DNA of 19,163 bases from positions 1-19,163 of the forward strand of contig CALLVV010000043.1 in assembly GCA_938012815.1 (NCBI GenBank), in the 5' to 3' direction. Shown in pieces: positions 1 to 7,435 of the stretch. The notes beneath the pieces are model-generated. The model saw only the letters and a program-made list of their open reading frames with translations. It had not been told where the DNA came from and did no database searches. The first letter of the stretch is position 1; each line of letters starts with the position of its first letter. This DNA is from an uncultured Propionibacteriaceae bacterium. GTDB lineage: Bacteria > Actinomycetota > Actinomycetes > Propionibacteriales > Propionibacteriaceae. The translations under genes were made by a program, and so were the position numbers.

Positions 1-2
1 TG

Positions 3-1163
3 GGGCCCGCGCGCCAGGCCGCCCTGCTCAAGGAATTCGGCTCCGTCAAGCGGCTACGCGCCGCCACCGCGGCCATGAACACCGCCGTCCTGAGAGCTCT
101 GGAAGCCCGTCATGCATGGTTCGGGGAACTCGATGCCGAGTCCCGGTCGTGGATCAGCGTACTCGCCCGGGAAGGCATCGACGGTTTCGTGAACTGGGTC
201 AGTGGTTCGGCCTTCTCCTTCGAGTCGATCTTCGATTCCGCCCCCAGGGCGCTCGCAGGACGCATCTCCCTACGACAGACCGTTGACCTGGTGCGCACCA
301 CCACCGATGTTGTCGAGGAACAGATCCAGCTTCTGTTATCGCGTGCGGATCGACAACCATTGTTGCTGGGTATCGTGCACTACTCCCGGGAAATCGCGTT
401 CGTTGCGGCCGCCGTCTACGCCCGCGCCGCGGAGTTGCGGGGCGCCTGGGACTCACGTATTGAGGCAACGATCGTCGATGCGGTGGTCCGGGCCGAGACC
501 GACGAATCCGTCACGTCCAGAGCGTCGACCCTCGGCTGGGATTCCGAGGCACCCACGACGGTGGTCATAGCGGGCGCTCCGAAGAACCTGCGGGTTGACG
601 AGCTGCGCAGGGCATCTGCGCGGCTCTCCCTGGATGTGCTGGCGGCCCCACAGGGGGAGCGTCTCGTGTGTATCTTCGCTGGAGAGGCCCTGACCGATCC
701 GGCCCAGGCTTGTGCGCTGGTGACCAAGCTCGAACCGCATTTCGCACCCGGCCCCGTGGTGATCGGTCCGCTTGCCGAAGGACTCCGCGGGGCCCCCGCA
801 TCCGCCAGGTCGGCAGCCTCCGGATACCGGGCCGCCCGGGCATGGCCCGAGGGTCCCAGGACCCTGTTGTCGAACGATCTGCTCCCGGAACGGGCTCTCT
901 CGGGCGATGGGCACGCTCGCAGGGCCCTGGCCCGAGACCTTTTCGGTCTTCTCAAAGGCTCCAAGGAGCTGCTGGAGACCTGCGTCGGTTTCCTTGATGC
1001 CGGATCGTCGATGGAGGCTACCGCCCGGGTCATGTTCATCCATCCCAACACCGTCCGCTATCGCCTGCGACGGATCCAAGAGGTGACGGGATACAACCCG
1101 ACGGATGCGCGAGAGGCCTATGTATTGAGGCTGGCGATCACCTTGGGGCGTCTCCAGGAGTGA
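3..1163 (+). CDS. fasR: FasR-like PucR-family transcriptional regulator (5' end outside window)
   Basis: This is probably the regulator of the fatty acid synthase genes that follow. Its C-terminus is a PucR-type helix-turn-helix, about residues 310-345 counted from the ATG at 75, with the core HPNTVRYRLRRI. Its N-terminal part matches, from memory, the actinobacterial FasR pattern: a W-F/Y pair, then SRSWI, then LRQTVDLVRTT and YSREIAFVAAAVYARAAE. The first internal ATG is at 75 but has no ribosome binding site. The frame is open to the left edge, and the upstream residues VKRLRAATAA align with the usual FasR N-terminus, so I treat the gene as partial and read it from base 3. From the ATG at 75 it would be 362 aa, somewhat short for the family as I recall it. 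It is co-oriented with fabD, 117 bp upstream, and a palindrome lies between them. Function is inferred from family and position; fasR is the Streptomyces name. Confidence 0.8.
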   Translation, partial: GPARQAALLKEFGSVKRLRAATAAMNTAVLRALEARHAWFGELDAESRSWISVLAREGIDGFVNWVSGSAFSFESIFDSAPRALAGRISLRQTVDLVRTTTDVVEEQIQLLLSRADRQPLLLGIVHYSREIAFVAAAVYARAAELRGAWDSRIEATIVDAVVRAETDESVTSRASTLGWDSEAPTTVVIAGAPKNLRVDELRRASARLSLDVLAAPQGERLVCIFAGEALTDPAQACALVTKLEPHFAPGPVVIGPLAEGLRGAPASARSAASGYRAARAWPEGPRTLLSNDLLPERALSGDGHARRALARDLFGLLKGSKELLETCVGFLDAGSSMEATARVMFIHPNTVRYRLRRIQEVTGYNPTDAREAYVLRLAITLGRLQE

Positions 1164-1194
1164 ACCTCGCCATGGTCACCTCCAGAATCAGGTT

Positions 1195-1211
1195 TTGTAG
1201 GAATCCCACAA
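1195..1211. promoter_or_regulatory. Candidate FasR operator upstream of fabD
   Basis: The 17-bp sequence TTGTAGGAATCCCACAA is an inverted repeat centred on A1203. Seven of the eight arm pairs match; only the pair 1199/1207 does not. It is the most symmetric element in the 117-bp gap between the regulator and fabD, about 70 bp before the fabD start. Regulators of this kind bind symmetric sites at the fabD promoter, so it is the best operator candidate here. No convincing -10 box was found next to it, which would suit a promoter that needs an activator. Binding by this protein is inference. Confidence 0.5.
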
Positions 1212-1280
1212 TCCTTCCAGAACCATTTTCGTCACCTTCGCAGCCACACGTATCCGCGGCCAGAGGGCAGAGTTGAGGGC

Positions 1281-2207
1281 GTGCTAGCTATCGTCGCGCC
1301 AGGCCAGGGCGCCCAGACCCCCGGGTTTCTCGCCGCTTGGTTGGAGGAACCCAGTTTCAGGACCCACCTCGATTGGCTGAGCGCCGTCACCGACATCGAC
1401 CTCGTGACTCACGGAACCACCTCTGACGCAGAGACCATCCGGGACACCGCGGTGGCACAGCCCCTGCTGGTTGCATCCGCACTCGCCACCGCAGAGCAAC
1501 TGAACCTCATCGTTCCCGAGCTTGCATGTGTGGTCGCCGGGCATTCCGTGGGTGAACTCGCCGCCGCGGCCATGGCGGGGGTGGTCTCCGTCGAGTCCGC
1601 CATGGTACTGGTCCGGGAACGTGGCCGCGCCATGGCTGCTGCCTCCGCCGTCGCACCCACCTCGATGACTGCCGTGATCGGTGGAGACCGGGAAGAGGTG
1701 CTGGCAGCCATCGAGGCTGCGGGCCTGACCCCCGCCAACAACAACGGTCCCGGCCAGATCGTCGCCGCTGGAACCAAGAAACAGCTGGCCACCTTGGCCG
1801 ACAACGCTCCCCGTCGAGCACGCCTGAAACCTCTCAGCGTCGCGGGAGCCTTCCACACCCATCACATGGCCCCCGCCGTGGCCCGCCTGGAAGCGCTGGC
1901 AGCCGCCGTATCCACGGAAGATCCCCGTATCGGTCTCCTCAGCAACACCGACGGCACAGTCATCACTTCTGGCCGTGAATACCTGGAACGCCTAGTCCGG
2001 CAGGTGGCAAACCCGGTTCGTTGGGACCTGTGCATGGAGACCATGTCGGGGCTCGGCGTCACCGGGATCCTCGAACTCACTCCCGCAGGCACCCTGACAG
2101 GTATCGCAAAACGTAACCTCAAGGGTGTCGAGTTGTTCAATCTCAACACACCGGACCAGCTGGACGAAGCCCGCGTCTTCTGCACAACCCATTCGGCCAA
2201 GGCCTGA
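1281..2207 (+). CDS. fabD: Malonyl-CoA:ACP transacylase FabD
   Basis: FabD moves malonyl from CoA to acyl carrier protein, supplying the extender unit for type II fatty acid synthesis in the cytoplasm. The 308-aa product starts with GTG; the glycine-turn motif GQGAQ lies at residues 8-12. The nucleophile elbow GHSVGE is at 87-92 (Ser89), the malonyl-binding Arg is in RERGR near 114, and the catalytic His192 is in GAFHT. Length and all key residues are normal for the family. A purine-rich GAGGG lies just before the GTG, and there is no better in-frame start. It is the first gene of fabD-fabH-acpP-fabF; fabH follows after 44 bp. It is probably controlled through the palindrome at 1195-1211. Confidence 0.96.
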   Translation: MLAIVAPGQGAQTPGFLAAWLEEPSFRTHLDWLSAVTDIDLVTHGTTSDAETIRDTAVAQPLLVASALATAEQLNLIVPELACVVAGHSVGELAAAAMAGVVSVESAMVLVRERGRAMAAASAVAPTSMTAVIGGDREEVLAAIEAAGLTPANNNGPGQIVAAGTKKQLATLADNAPRRARLKPLSVAGAFHTHHMAPAVARLEALAAAVSTEDPRIGLLSNTDGTVITSGREYLERLVRQVANPVRWDLCMETMSGLGVTGILELTPAGTLTGIAKRNLKGVELFNLNTPDQLDEARVFCTTHSAKA

Positions 2208-2251
2208 AACCCAATCACCCTGCTTCACTGAACCGCCTGAAAGGCCGCGAC

Positions 2252-3247
2252 ATGACCCTGACCCCTTCCACCGGAAGCCGCCACGCCCGCATCCTGAGCG
2301 TAGGCGGCTACCGTGGTTCGCGAGTCGTCGACAACAAGGAGATGTGCACCATCATCGACTCCACCCCGGAGTGGATCGAACAGCGCACCGGCATCCAGGA
2401 GCGCCGCTGGGCAACCGACGAGGAAACCCCTTTGTTCATGGCGGCGGCAGCGGCACGTAAGGCACTTGACCGCGCCGAGCTGGAACCATCCCAGATCGAC
2501 GGGATCATCTGCTCCACTGTTTCCCATTTCCAGCAGTCCCCCTCGCTGGCCGTATACGTCGCACACGAACTCGGTCTGAGCTCTGGTCCGGTCGCCTTCG
2601 ACATCTCGGCGGCGTGCGCCGGTTTCTGCCACGGAGTCAGCATCGCCGAATCGCTTGTTCGTTCCGGGGCAGCCACCAACGTTCTGATCATCGGCGTCGA
2701 GACTCTGAGCCACATGGTCAACCTGGAGGACCGCACCACCGCGTTCCTGTTCTCCGACGGCGCCGGGGCAGCCATCATCGGCCCGAGCGACACACCCGCC
2801 ATCGGACCGGTCGTCTGGGGCTCCGACGGCTCCCAGGCCCGCACTATCCAGATTCAGGACTGGGCCGAGGTGACCGACCCGGAACAACGGATGCCCCTGA
2901 TCAGCATGGACGGGCGTATCGTGTTCCGCTGGGCCACCACCTACATCACCGACAAGGCACTGGAAGCCGTCAAAGTCGCCGGGATCACTCCCGGGGAGTT
3001 GGACGTCTTCATTCCTCATCAGGCCAACAATCGGATCACCGATTCGATGTTGCGCCACCTGAAGCTACCCGAGAATGTGGTGGTGTCCCGCGACATCAAG
3101 CACATGGGCAATTCGTCAGCGGCTTCCATTCCGCTGGCGATGGAGGCCTTACTCGAATCGGGTGAGGCAACCTCCGGGCAGAAAGCCTTGATCATCGGTT
3201 TCGGCGCCGGGCTCGTTTTCGCGGGCCAGGTCGTCGTCCTTCCATGA
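2252..3247 (+). CDS. fabH: 3-oxoacyl-ACP synthase III FabH
   Basis: FabH starts each fatty acid by condensing an acyl-CoA primer with malonyl-ACP. The 331-aa protein has the full Cys-His-Asn triad: Cys122 in ISAACAGF, His256 in IPHQANNRI and Asn287 in GNSSAAS. The C-terminal GFGAGL glycine motif is also present. The ATG at 2252 has a GAAAGG ribosome binding site about 7 bases upstream. The gene lies between fabD and acpP in one operon. Primer choice (straight or branched acyl-CoA) cannot be read from the sequence; many actinobacterial FabH enzymes accept branched primers, but that is family knowledge, not something visible here. Confidence 0.95.
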   Translation: MTLTPSTGSRHARILSVGGYRGSRVVDNKEMCTIIDSTPEWIEQRTGIQERRWATDEETPLFMAAAAARKALDRAELEPSQIDGIICSTVSHFQQSPSLAVYVAHELGLSSGPVAFDISAACAGFCHGVSIAESLVRSGAATNVLIIGVETLSHMVNLEDRTTAFLFSDGAGAAIIGPSDTPAIGPVVWGSDGSQARTIQIQDWAEVTDPEQRMPLISMDGRIVFRWATTYITDKALEAVKVAGITPGELDVFIPHQANNRITDSMLRHLKLPENVVVSRDIKHMGNSSAASIPLAMEALLESGEATSGQKALIIGFGAGLVFAGQVVVLP

Positions 3248-3280
3248 CCAAACCAGCCATCGACCAACAAGGAGACAGCA

Positions 3281-3526
3281 ATGGCAAGCACTGAAGAGAT
3301 CCGCGCCGACCTCGCCGAGATCGTCAACGACGTGGCGGGTGTGGCCGCGGAGGACGTCCAGCTGGACAAGTCCTTCGTCGATGACCTCGGCGTCGATTCC
3401 CTCTCCATGGTGGAAATCATCTACGCATGCGAGGACAAGTTCGGCGTCTCGATCCCCGACGAGGACTCCAAGAACCTGAAGACCGTGGGTGACGCGGTCG
3501 CCTACATCGAGCGTGCCCAAGCCTGA
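3281..3526 (+). CDS. acpP: Acyl carrier protein
   Basis: This is an 81-aa acidic carrier protein that holds growing acyl chains on a 4'-phosphopantetheine arm. The arm attaches to Ser40 in GVDSLSMVEI, the classic DSL site at the start of helix II. The ATG at 3281 has a clear GGAG ribosome binding site at 3271-3274, six bases away, the strongest translation signal in the operon. That fits the high demand for carrier protein. It follows fabH by 33 bp and precedes fabF by 83 bp, and that second gap contains a strong hairpin (see 3536-3565). The gene symbol follows common usage for fab-cluster carrier proteins. Confidence 0.96.
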   Translation: MASTEEIRADLAEIVNDVAGVAAEDVQLDKSFVDDLGVDSLSMVEIIYACEDKFGVSIPDEDSKNLKTVGDAVAYIERAQA

Positions 3527-3535
3527 GGCCGAACC

Positions 3536-3565
3536 GGTGGGGGATGGCGGCTGCCATCCCCCACC
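3536..3565 (+). terminator. Strong intercistronic hairpin between acpP and fabF
   Basis: A perfect 13-bp stem, GGTGGGGGATGGC at 3536-3548 with GCCATCCCCCACC at 3553-3565, closes a 4-base loop GGCT. It begins 10 bases after the acpP stop and ends 44 bases before the fabF start. It is not followed by a true run of T, only the pyrimidine stretch ATCTCTTCC. It is therefore more likely a partial terminator, or a processing or 3'-protecting hairpin that keeps acpP mRNA above fabF mRNA, than a full stop. The structure is seen directly; its role is inferred. Confidence 0.7.
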
Positions 3566-3609
3566 ATCTCTTCCATCCCGAGAAATTCTTCAGCCCCCAG
3601 GAGTTCAAC

Positions 3610-4866
3610 ATGACCGAGGTAGTCATCACCGGTTTTGGCGCGTTCACCCCTCTCGGCGTAGACGCCCCCAGCACCTGGGAGGCCATGCTCGCGGGCCGCT
3701 CCGGTGTACACACCCTTCCTTATGACTGGGCGAAACCGCTACCCGTGACCTTCGCTGCCGAGGCGGCCGGTGACCCGACCGAGAAGCTTGACCGCGTCGC
3801 GGCCCGTCGTCTTGATAGGAGCTCGCAGCTCGCCATGGTTGCCGGCCAAGAGGCGTGGGAGGACGCCGGGCTCGGGCTGGGTGAGGACAATCTCACGGAT
3901 CCGGACCGGCTCGCCGTGTGCGTGGGAACCGGTATCGGTGGCCTGCATTCCCTGCTCGGCAACTGGGACGTCCAGAAGGAGAAGGGGCTGCGTCGGGTTT
4001 CCCCCTTCACCATTCCCATGCTCATGGCCAACGCGCCCGCAGCCAACCTGGGGCTGAAGTTCGGTGCCGCGGCCGGTGTCCACGCGCCCGTCAGCGCCTG
4101 CGCCTCATCGAACGAGGCCATATCCCTGGGACTCGACCAGATCCGGCTGGGCCGCTGTGACATCGCGGTCGTCGGAGGCTCGGAGGGTGTCATCCACCCC
4201 CTGCCCATCAACGCCTTCGCCCAGATGCAGGCCCTGAGCCGCCGCAACGACGACCCGGAGCACGCTTCACGTCCGTGGGACACCGGCCGCGACGGGTTCG
4301 TCCTCGGCGAGGGGGCCGTGATCATGGTCATCGAAACCCTCCAACACGCCCGCGCACGGGGGGCGCACATCTACGGCACCCTCGCCGGCGCCGGGATCAG
4401 CAACGACAACCACGACATGGTCCAACCAGAACCGACGGGTCACGGCCAGTCCACCGCGATGCGCAAGGCCCTACAGTCGTCGGGACTCCAGCCAGGCGAC
4501 ATCAAACACATCAACGCCCACGGCACCTCCACTCCACAGGGTGACCTCACCGAGGCAAGTTCCATCGCGACCGCTCTCGGTGCCGCCGTGGATGAGTGCA
4601 TCGTGACCTCCACCAAGTCGATGAGCGGTCATCTTCTCGGCAGCGCAGGTGCCTTGGAAACCTTCGCGACCGTAATGGCCCTCAAGCACCGTGTCGCCCC
4701 CCCCACCATCAACATCGAGAACCTGGAACCCGGGCTCCCCATCGACATCGCCGTGAATGAACCACGCCGACTTCCCGACGGGGATCTTGCGGCCTTGAAC
4801 AATTCCTTCGGCTTCGGAGGTTCCAACGTCGCCGTGACCTTGACCAACGCCAACATCACCGACTGA
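3610..4866 (+). CDS. fabF: 3-oxoacyl-ACP synthase II FabF
   Basis: FabF elongates acyl-ACP by condensation with malonyl-ACP. From the ATG at 3610 it is 418 aa, a normal length. The catalytic residues are Cys164 in VSACASS, His304 in NAHGTSTPQGD, Lys336 in STKSMSGH and His341 in HLLGSAG. The C-terminal NNSFGFGGSN loop is intact. I chose 3610 because it gives the typical N-terminus MTEVVITGFGAFTPLG and has GGAG at 3600-3603, six bases upstream. An in-frame ATG at 3544 adds 22 residues but lies inside the upstream hairpin and has no ribosome binding site. It is the last gene of the cluster, followed by a hairpin at 4874-4894. Confidence 0.95.
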   Translation: MTEVVITGFGAFTPLGVDAPSTWEAMLAGRSGVHTLPYDWAKPLPVTFAAEAAGDPTEKLDRVAARRLDRSSQLAMVAGQEAWEDAGLGLGEDNLTDPDRLAVCVGTGIGGLHSLLGNWDVQKEKGLRRVSPFTIPMLMANAPAANLGLKFGAAAGVHAPVSACASSNEAISLGLDQIRLGRCDIAVVGGSEGVIHPLPINAFAQMQALSRRNDDPEHASRPWDTGRDGFVLGEGAVIMVIETLQHARARGAHIYGTLAGAGISNDNHDMVQPEPTGHGQSTAMRKALQSSGLQPGDIKHINAHGTSTPQGDLTEASSIATALGAAVDECIVTSTKSMSGHLLGSAGALETFATVMALKHRVAPPTINIENLEPGLPIDIAVNEPRRLPDGDLAALNNSFGFGGSNVAVTLTNANITD

Positions 4867-4873
4867 TGCTTCG

Positions 4874-4894
4874 GGTCGGGAAGTACCCCCGACC
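4874..4894. terminator. Hairpin between convergent fabF and the DUF3145 gene
   Basis: GGTCGGG (4874-4880) pairs with CCCGACC (4888-4894) around a 7-base loop. It starts 8 bases after the fabF stop. The DUF3145 gene, on the other strand, ends 26 bases further on, so one hairpin could serve both directions. There is no T run, as is common for actinobacterial terminators. Confidence 0.5.
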
Positions 4895-4919
4895 TTGATG
4901 TACCTCCGACCCTCAACCT

Positions 4920-5444
4920 TCACCCAACTTGGTGGAGCCAGCGGATCGGCGCGTCCTCTGAGCCATACCGGAATTGTTCAAGTTCCTCGTCCCATGCGGT
5001 CCCGAGAAGCCGTTCCATGGCCTGGTGAACACTCATGCCCTTGGCGGACGCGGTGTCGAGGGCGTGACGGATACGGTCCTCGGGAACCAGGATGTCGCCG
5101 TGCACCCCGACCGTGGCGGTGAACGGACCAAGCGAAGGGGTGTAACAGTAGCGGGTTCCCTCGGCCCCGAGCATGGCCTCCTCGGTCACCTCGAAACGAA
5201 TGCGGGCGAACTCGGCGAAGCGGGAGGCGAGCCTCGCCCCCGAACCGGTGGGTCCGGCCCATGAGAGCTCGGTCCGCTGAGAACCGGGTTCGGCGCGCTG
5301 TTCGCTCCACTGCCAGTTGAGTCCCGCACCGAGGACCGAGGCGGCTGCCCATTCCAGATGCGGGCACAGCGCAGCCGGGGTGGAATGGATGAAGATCATC
5401 CCCCGCGCCCCGGGCAGGCTCTCGGTAGCCGTGCAAGCGTTCAT
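4920..5444 (-). CDS. DUF3145 family protein
   Basis: This is a 174-aa conserved actinobacterial protein of unknown function. I recognise the family from the opening IFIHSTPAALCPHLEWA, the middle LRFEVTEE-like segment (here IRFEVTEEAMLG), YTPSLGPF, GVHGDILVPEDRIRHAL and the end LLGTAWDEELEQFRYG...IRWLHQV. There is no signal peptide or membrane segment, so it is probably cytosolic. I chose the ATG at 5444 because AGGAG lies six bases upstream (5451-5455 on the plus strand) and the product then has family length. An in-frame ATG at 5501 would add 19 residues unlike the family. It converges on fabF. I recall DUF3145 genes beside FAS clusters in other actinobacteria, which suggests a link to lipid synthesis; that link is inference. 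Confidence 0.88.
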   Translation of the reverse strand: MNACTATESLPGARGMIFIHSTPAALCPHLEWAAASVLGAGLNWQWSEQRAEPGSQRTELSWAGPTGSGARLASRFAEFARIRFEVTEEAMLGAEGTRYCYTPSLGPFTATVGVHGDILVPEDRIRHALDTASAKGMSVHQAMERLLGTAWDEELEQFRYGSEDAPIRWLHQVG

Positions 5445-5561
5445 GTTGTTCTCCTGGGTTTCGACCGGATTGCCTTCCCCTGCGATCCGCTTCAACTCCA
5501 AGCGAGGTCAATTGTGCTACAGCTACGGGAAAGGCACAACAAGAGACGGCAGAGCCGGCCA

Positions 5562-5567
5562 TACACT
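5562..5567 (+). promoter_or_regulatory. -10 box of a probably leaderless promoter (S9 peptidase)
   Basis: The hexamer TACACT ends six bases before the ATG at 5574, so transcription would begin at or beside the start codon. There is no ribosome binding site before that ATG. No good -35 box is evident. Confidence 0.5.
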
Positions 5568-5573
5568 GTGTCC

Positions 5574-7418
5574 ATGCAGCGCATGTCCATCGATCAGGCC
5601 CTCGCGGGCACAGACTCGATCCGTCAGGTCCGGGCCAGTAGCGACGGGGTGTTCTGGTTGGCGGGTCTCGCCTCTGAAGACGGCCGGATGACCGTGCAGC
5701 GTTGGCGGGCGGGCGAGATCGTTGAGATCACTCCCGGTTTCAACGTTCGTTCCCGGGTGATGGAGTACGGCGGCGGCGCCTACGCGGTGGCCGACGCGCT
5801 GGTGGTCTGGTGTGACGATTTCACCAAACGGCTGTGGATCCGTGACGGGGACATCACTCGCCCTCTGACTCCCGAAAGTTCCCGGTTCCGCTATGGCGGG
5901 CTGACCCTGGCCCCGCGGAATCGACTGCTTCTCGCGGTTCGTGAGGATCACGACGCGGTCCCTGAGGAACGCAGCGAGATCGTCGCGCTGGACCTGGAAT
6001 CCAAGAATGCCGACGGGGGTCACGTGTTGGTGACCGGTGCCGATTTCTACGCAGGTCCGGCGGTGCGTAACGGACGTCTCGCCTGGTTCCAGTGGATGCA
6101 CCCGAACATGAGCTGGGACGAGGCATCGGTGTGGGTCACGAAACTTGACGATCCGGGGCACATCGAAAGGATCCACAGAAAGCCTGGGGTCAGTGCGCAA
6201 CACCCGGTCTGGCTCGGGGATGGTTCTCTGGCCTGCGTCACGGACGAATCCGGTCACTGGAACTGGGTCGTGCACCATGCTGACGCAACGTCAACCTGGC
6301 ACACCCCACACGACTGCTCGATCCCCGTGTGGGTGTTGGACACCCCACCCGCCTGTGCCGTTGGGGATGATCTGCTGGCGACGGTTCAGATCGCCGACGG
6401 CCGCGGTGTGCTCGCACTATGGCATCCGCGCAGCGGTGGAGTCACCCACCCACTGCCCGGAACGGCCATGATCGAGTCCTTGGCCTCCCACGGACAGGAA
6501 CTGTTCGCAATAGCGGAGTGGGATGATCGTCCTTCCTCGTTGGTGCACATCTCCCCCACCGGAGAACGAACCGAACTCGTGGCTTCCGAATCACTGGTGG
6601 ATCTGAGTCGTCCCGTCTGTCGTTGGTCCGAGGGACCTGCGGGGCCGGTACACTCCTGGTTCTACCCGGTCCCTGGGGCCACGGCAGCGCCCCCCATGCT
6701 CGTTCTCACCCACGGCGGCCCCACCTCCGTGCACTACCCGAGCTTCGACAAGATGATCCAGTTCTGGGTTTCCCGCGGGATCTGCGTGCTGGACGTGAAC
6801 TACTCGGGTTCAACTGGTTTCGGCCGCGCCTACCGGGACCGACTGAAGGGGCGGTGGGGAGTCCTGGACGTTGCCGACGTGGTGACCGCGGCCCGCGAGG
6901 TGTGCCAAGCCGGATTGGCGGATCCCGGACGCGCAGCCATCGCCGGCGGCAGCGCGGGCGGCTACACCACCTTGCAAGCCCTGGTGACCAGTGAGTTCTT
7001 CGCCGCTGGCATCAGCTCCTACGGCATCGGGGATCTACGAACCCTCGTCGAAGAAACCCACAAGGCGGAATCCCACTACACCTTCGCCCTGGTGGCTCCG
7101 TGGCCGGAAGGAAAACGGGTATACCGGGATCGTTCCCCGATCACCAGGCTTGACCATCTCAACGCCCCCATGCTGATCCTGCAGGGCCTGGAGGATCGCG
7201 TCGTACCGCCCGGGCAGGCCTTCGACATGGCGGAGGCGGTGCGCGCCAAAGGACTCCCCCTGGCGTTGGTGACTTTCGAGCACGAGGGTCACGGTTTCCG
7301 CTCGCTCGCTGCCCGCACGCAGTCGCTGGAGTCCCAGCTCTCCTTCCTGGAACAGGTTTTCGGCCTGCCTCTCAGCGACGACGTCCCGGTCCTGCCGATC
7401 GAGAATCTCACCCCCTGA
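5574..7418 (+). CDS. S9-family (prolyl oligopeptidase-like) serine peptidase
   Basis: This 614-aa protein has two parts. Residues 1 to about 355 are a beta-propeller-like region with repeated strand pairs such as RLWIRDGD and FRYGGLTLAP. Residues about 360-600 are an alpha/beta-hydrolase peptidase domain. The catalytic triad is Ser460 in GGSAGGY, Asp541 in LEDRVVPP and His573 in EGHGF. HGGPTS at 380-385 is the oxyanion-side motif. This is the layout of the acylaminoacyl-peptidase and dipeptidyl-peptidase branch of S9, which cleaves short peptides. No signal peptide is seen, so it is probably cytosolic. The ATG at 5574 was chosen for the -10 box six bases upstream; 5583 is a possible alternative. 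The frame stays open further left, but that part overlaps the divergent DUF3145 gene and is unlike the family. Exact substrate unknown. Confidence 0.9.
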   Translation: MQRMSIDQALAGTDSIRQVRASSDGVFWLAGLASEDGRMTVQRWRAGEIVEITPGFNVRSRVMEYGGGAYAVADALVVWCDDFTKRLWIRDGDITRPLTPESSRFRYGGLTLAPRNRLLLAVREDHDAVPEERSEIVALDLESKNADGGHVLVTGADFYAGPAVRNGRLAWFQWMHPNMSWDEASVWVTKLDDPGHIERIHRKPGVSAQHPVWLGDGSLACVTDESGHWNWVVHHADATSTWHTPHDCSIPVWVLDTPPACAVGDDLLATVQIADGRGVLALWHPRSGGVTHPLPGTAMIESLASHGQELFAIAEWDDRPSSLVHISPTGERTELVASESLVDLSRPVCRWSEGPAGPVHSWFYPVPGATAAPPMLVLTHGGPTSVHYPSFDKMIQFWVSRGICVLDVNYSGSTGFGRAYRDRLKGRWGVLDVADVVTAAREVCQAGLADPGRAAIAGGSAGGYTTLQALVTSEFFAAGISSYGIGDLRTLVEETHKAESHYTFALVAPWPEGKRVYRDRSPITRLDHLNAPMLILQGLEDRVVPPGQAFDMAEAVRAKGLPLALVTFEHEGHGFRSLAARTQSLESQLSFLEQVFGLPLSDDVPVLPIENLTP

Positions 7419-7435
7419 AGAGGCCGCTCTCAGGG
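7413..7435. terminator. Bidirectional hairpin containing both stop codons
   Basis: CCCTGA (7413-7418), a bulged A, then GAG (7420-7422) pair with CTC (7427-7429) and TCAGGG (7430-7435) around the loop GCCG. The peptidase stop TGA (7416-7418) and the complement of the VWA gene stop (7430-7432) pair with each other in the stem. Only 11 bp separate the two convergent genes, so this hairpin is the obvious shared terminator candidate. No T run follows. Confidence 0.5.

Noticed and set aside
3544..3609. 22-residue N-terminal extension of FabF
   Set aside because: It lies within the hairpin and lacks a ribosome site; ATG 3610 has GGAG and gives the standard FabF start.
5506..5511. TTGACC on the minus strand as a -35 box for the DUF3145 gene
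   Set aside because: No acceptable -10 lies at the right distance; the best match there is GGATCG.
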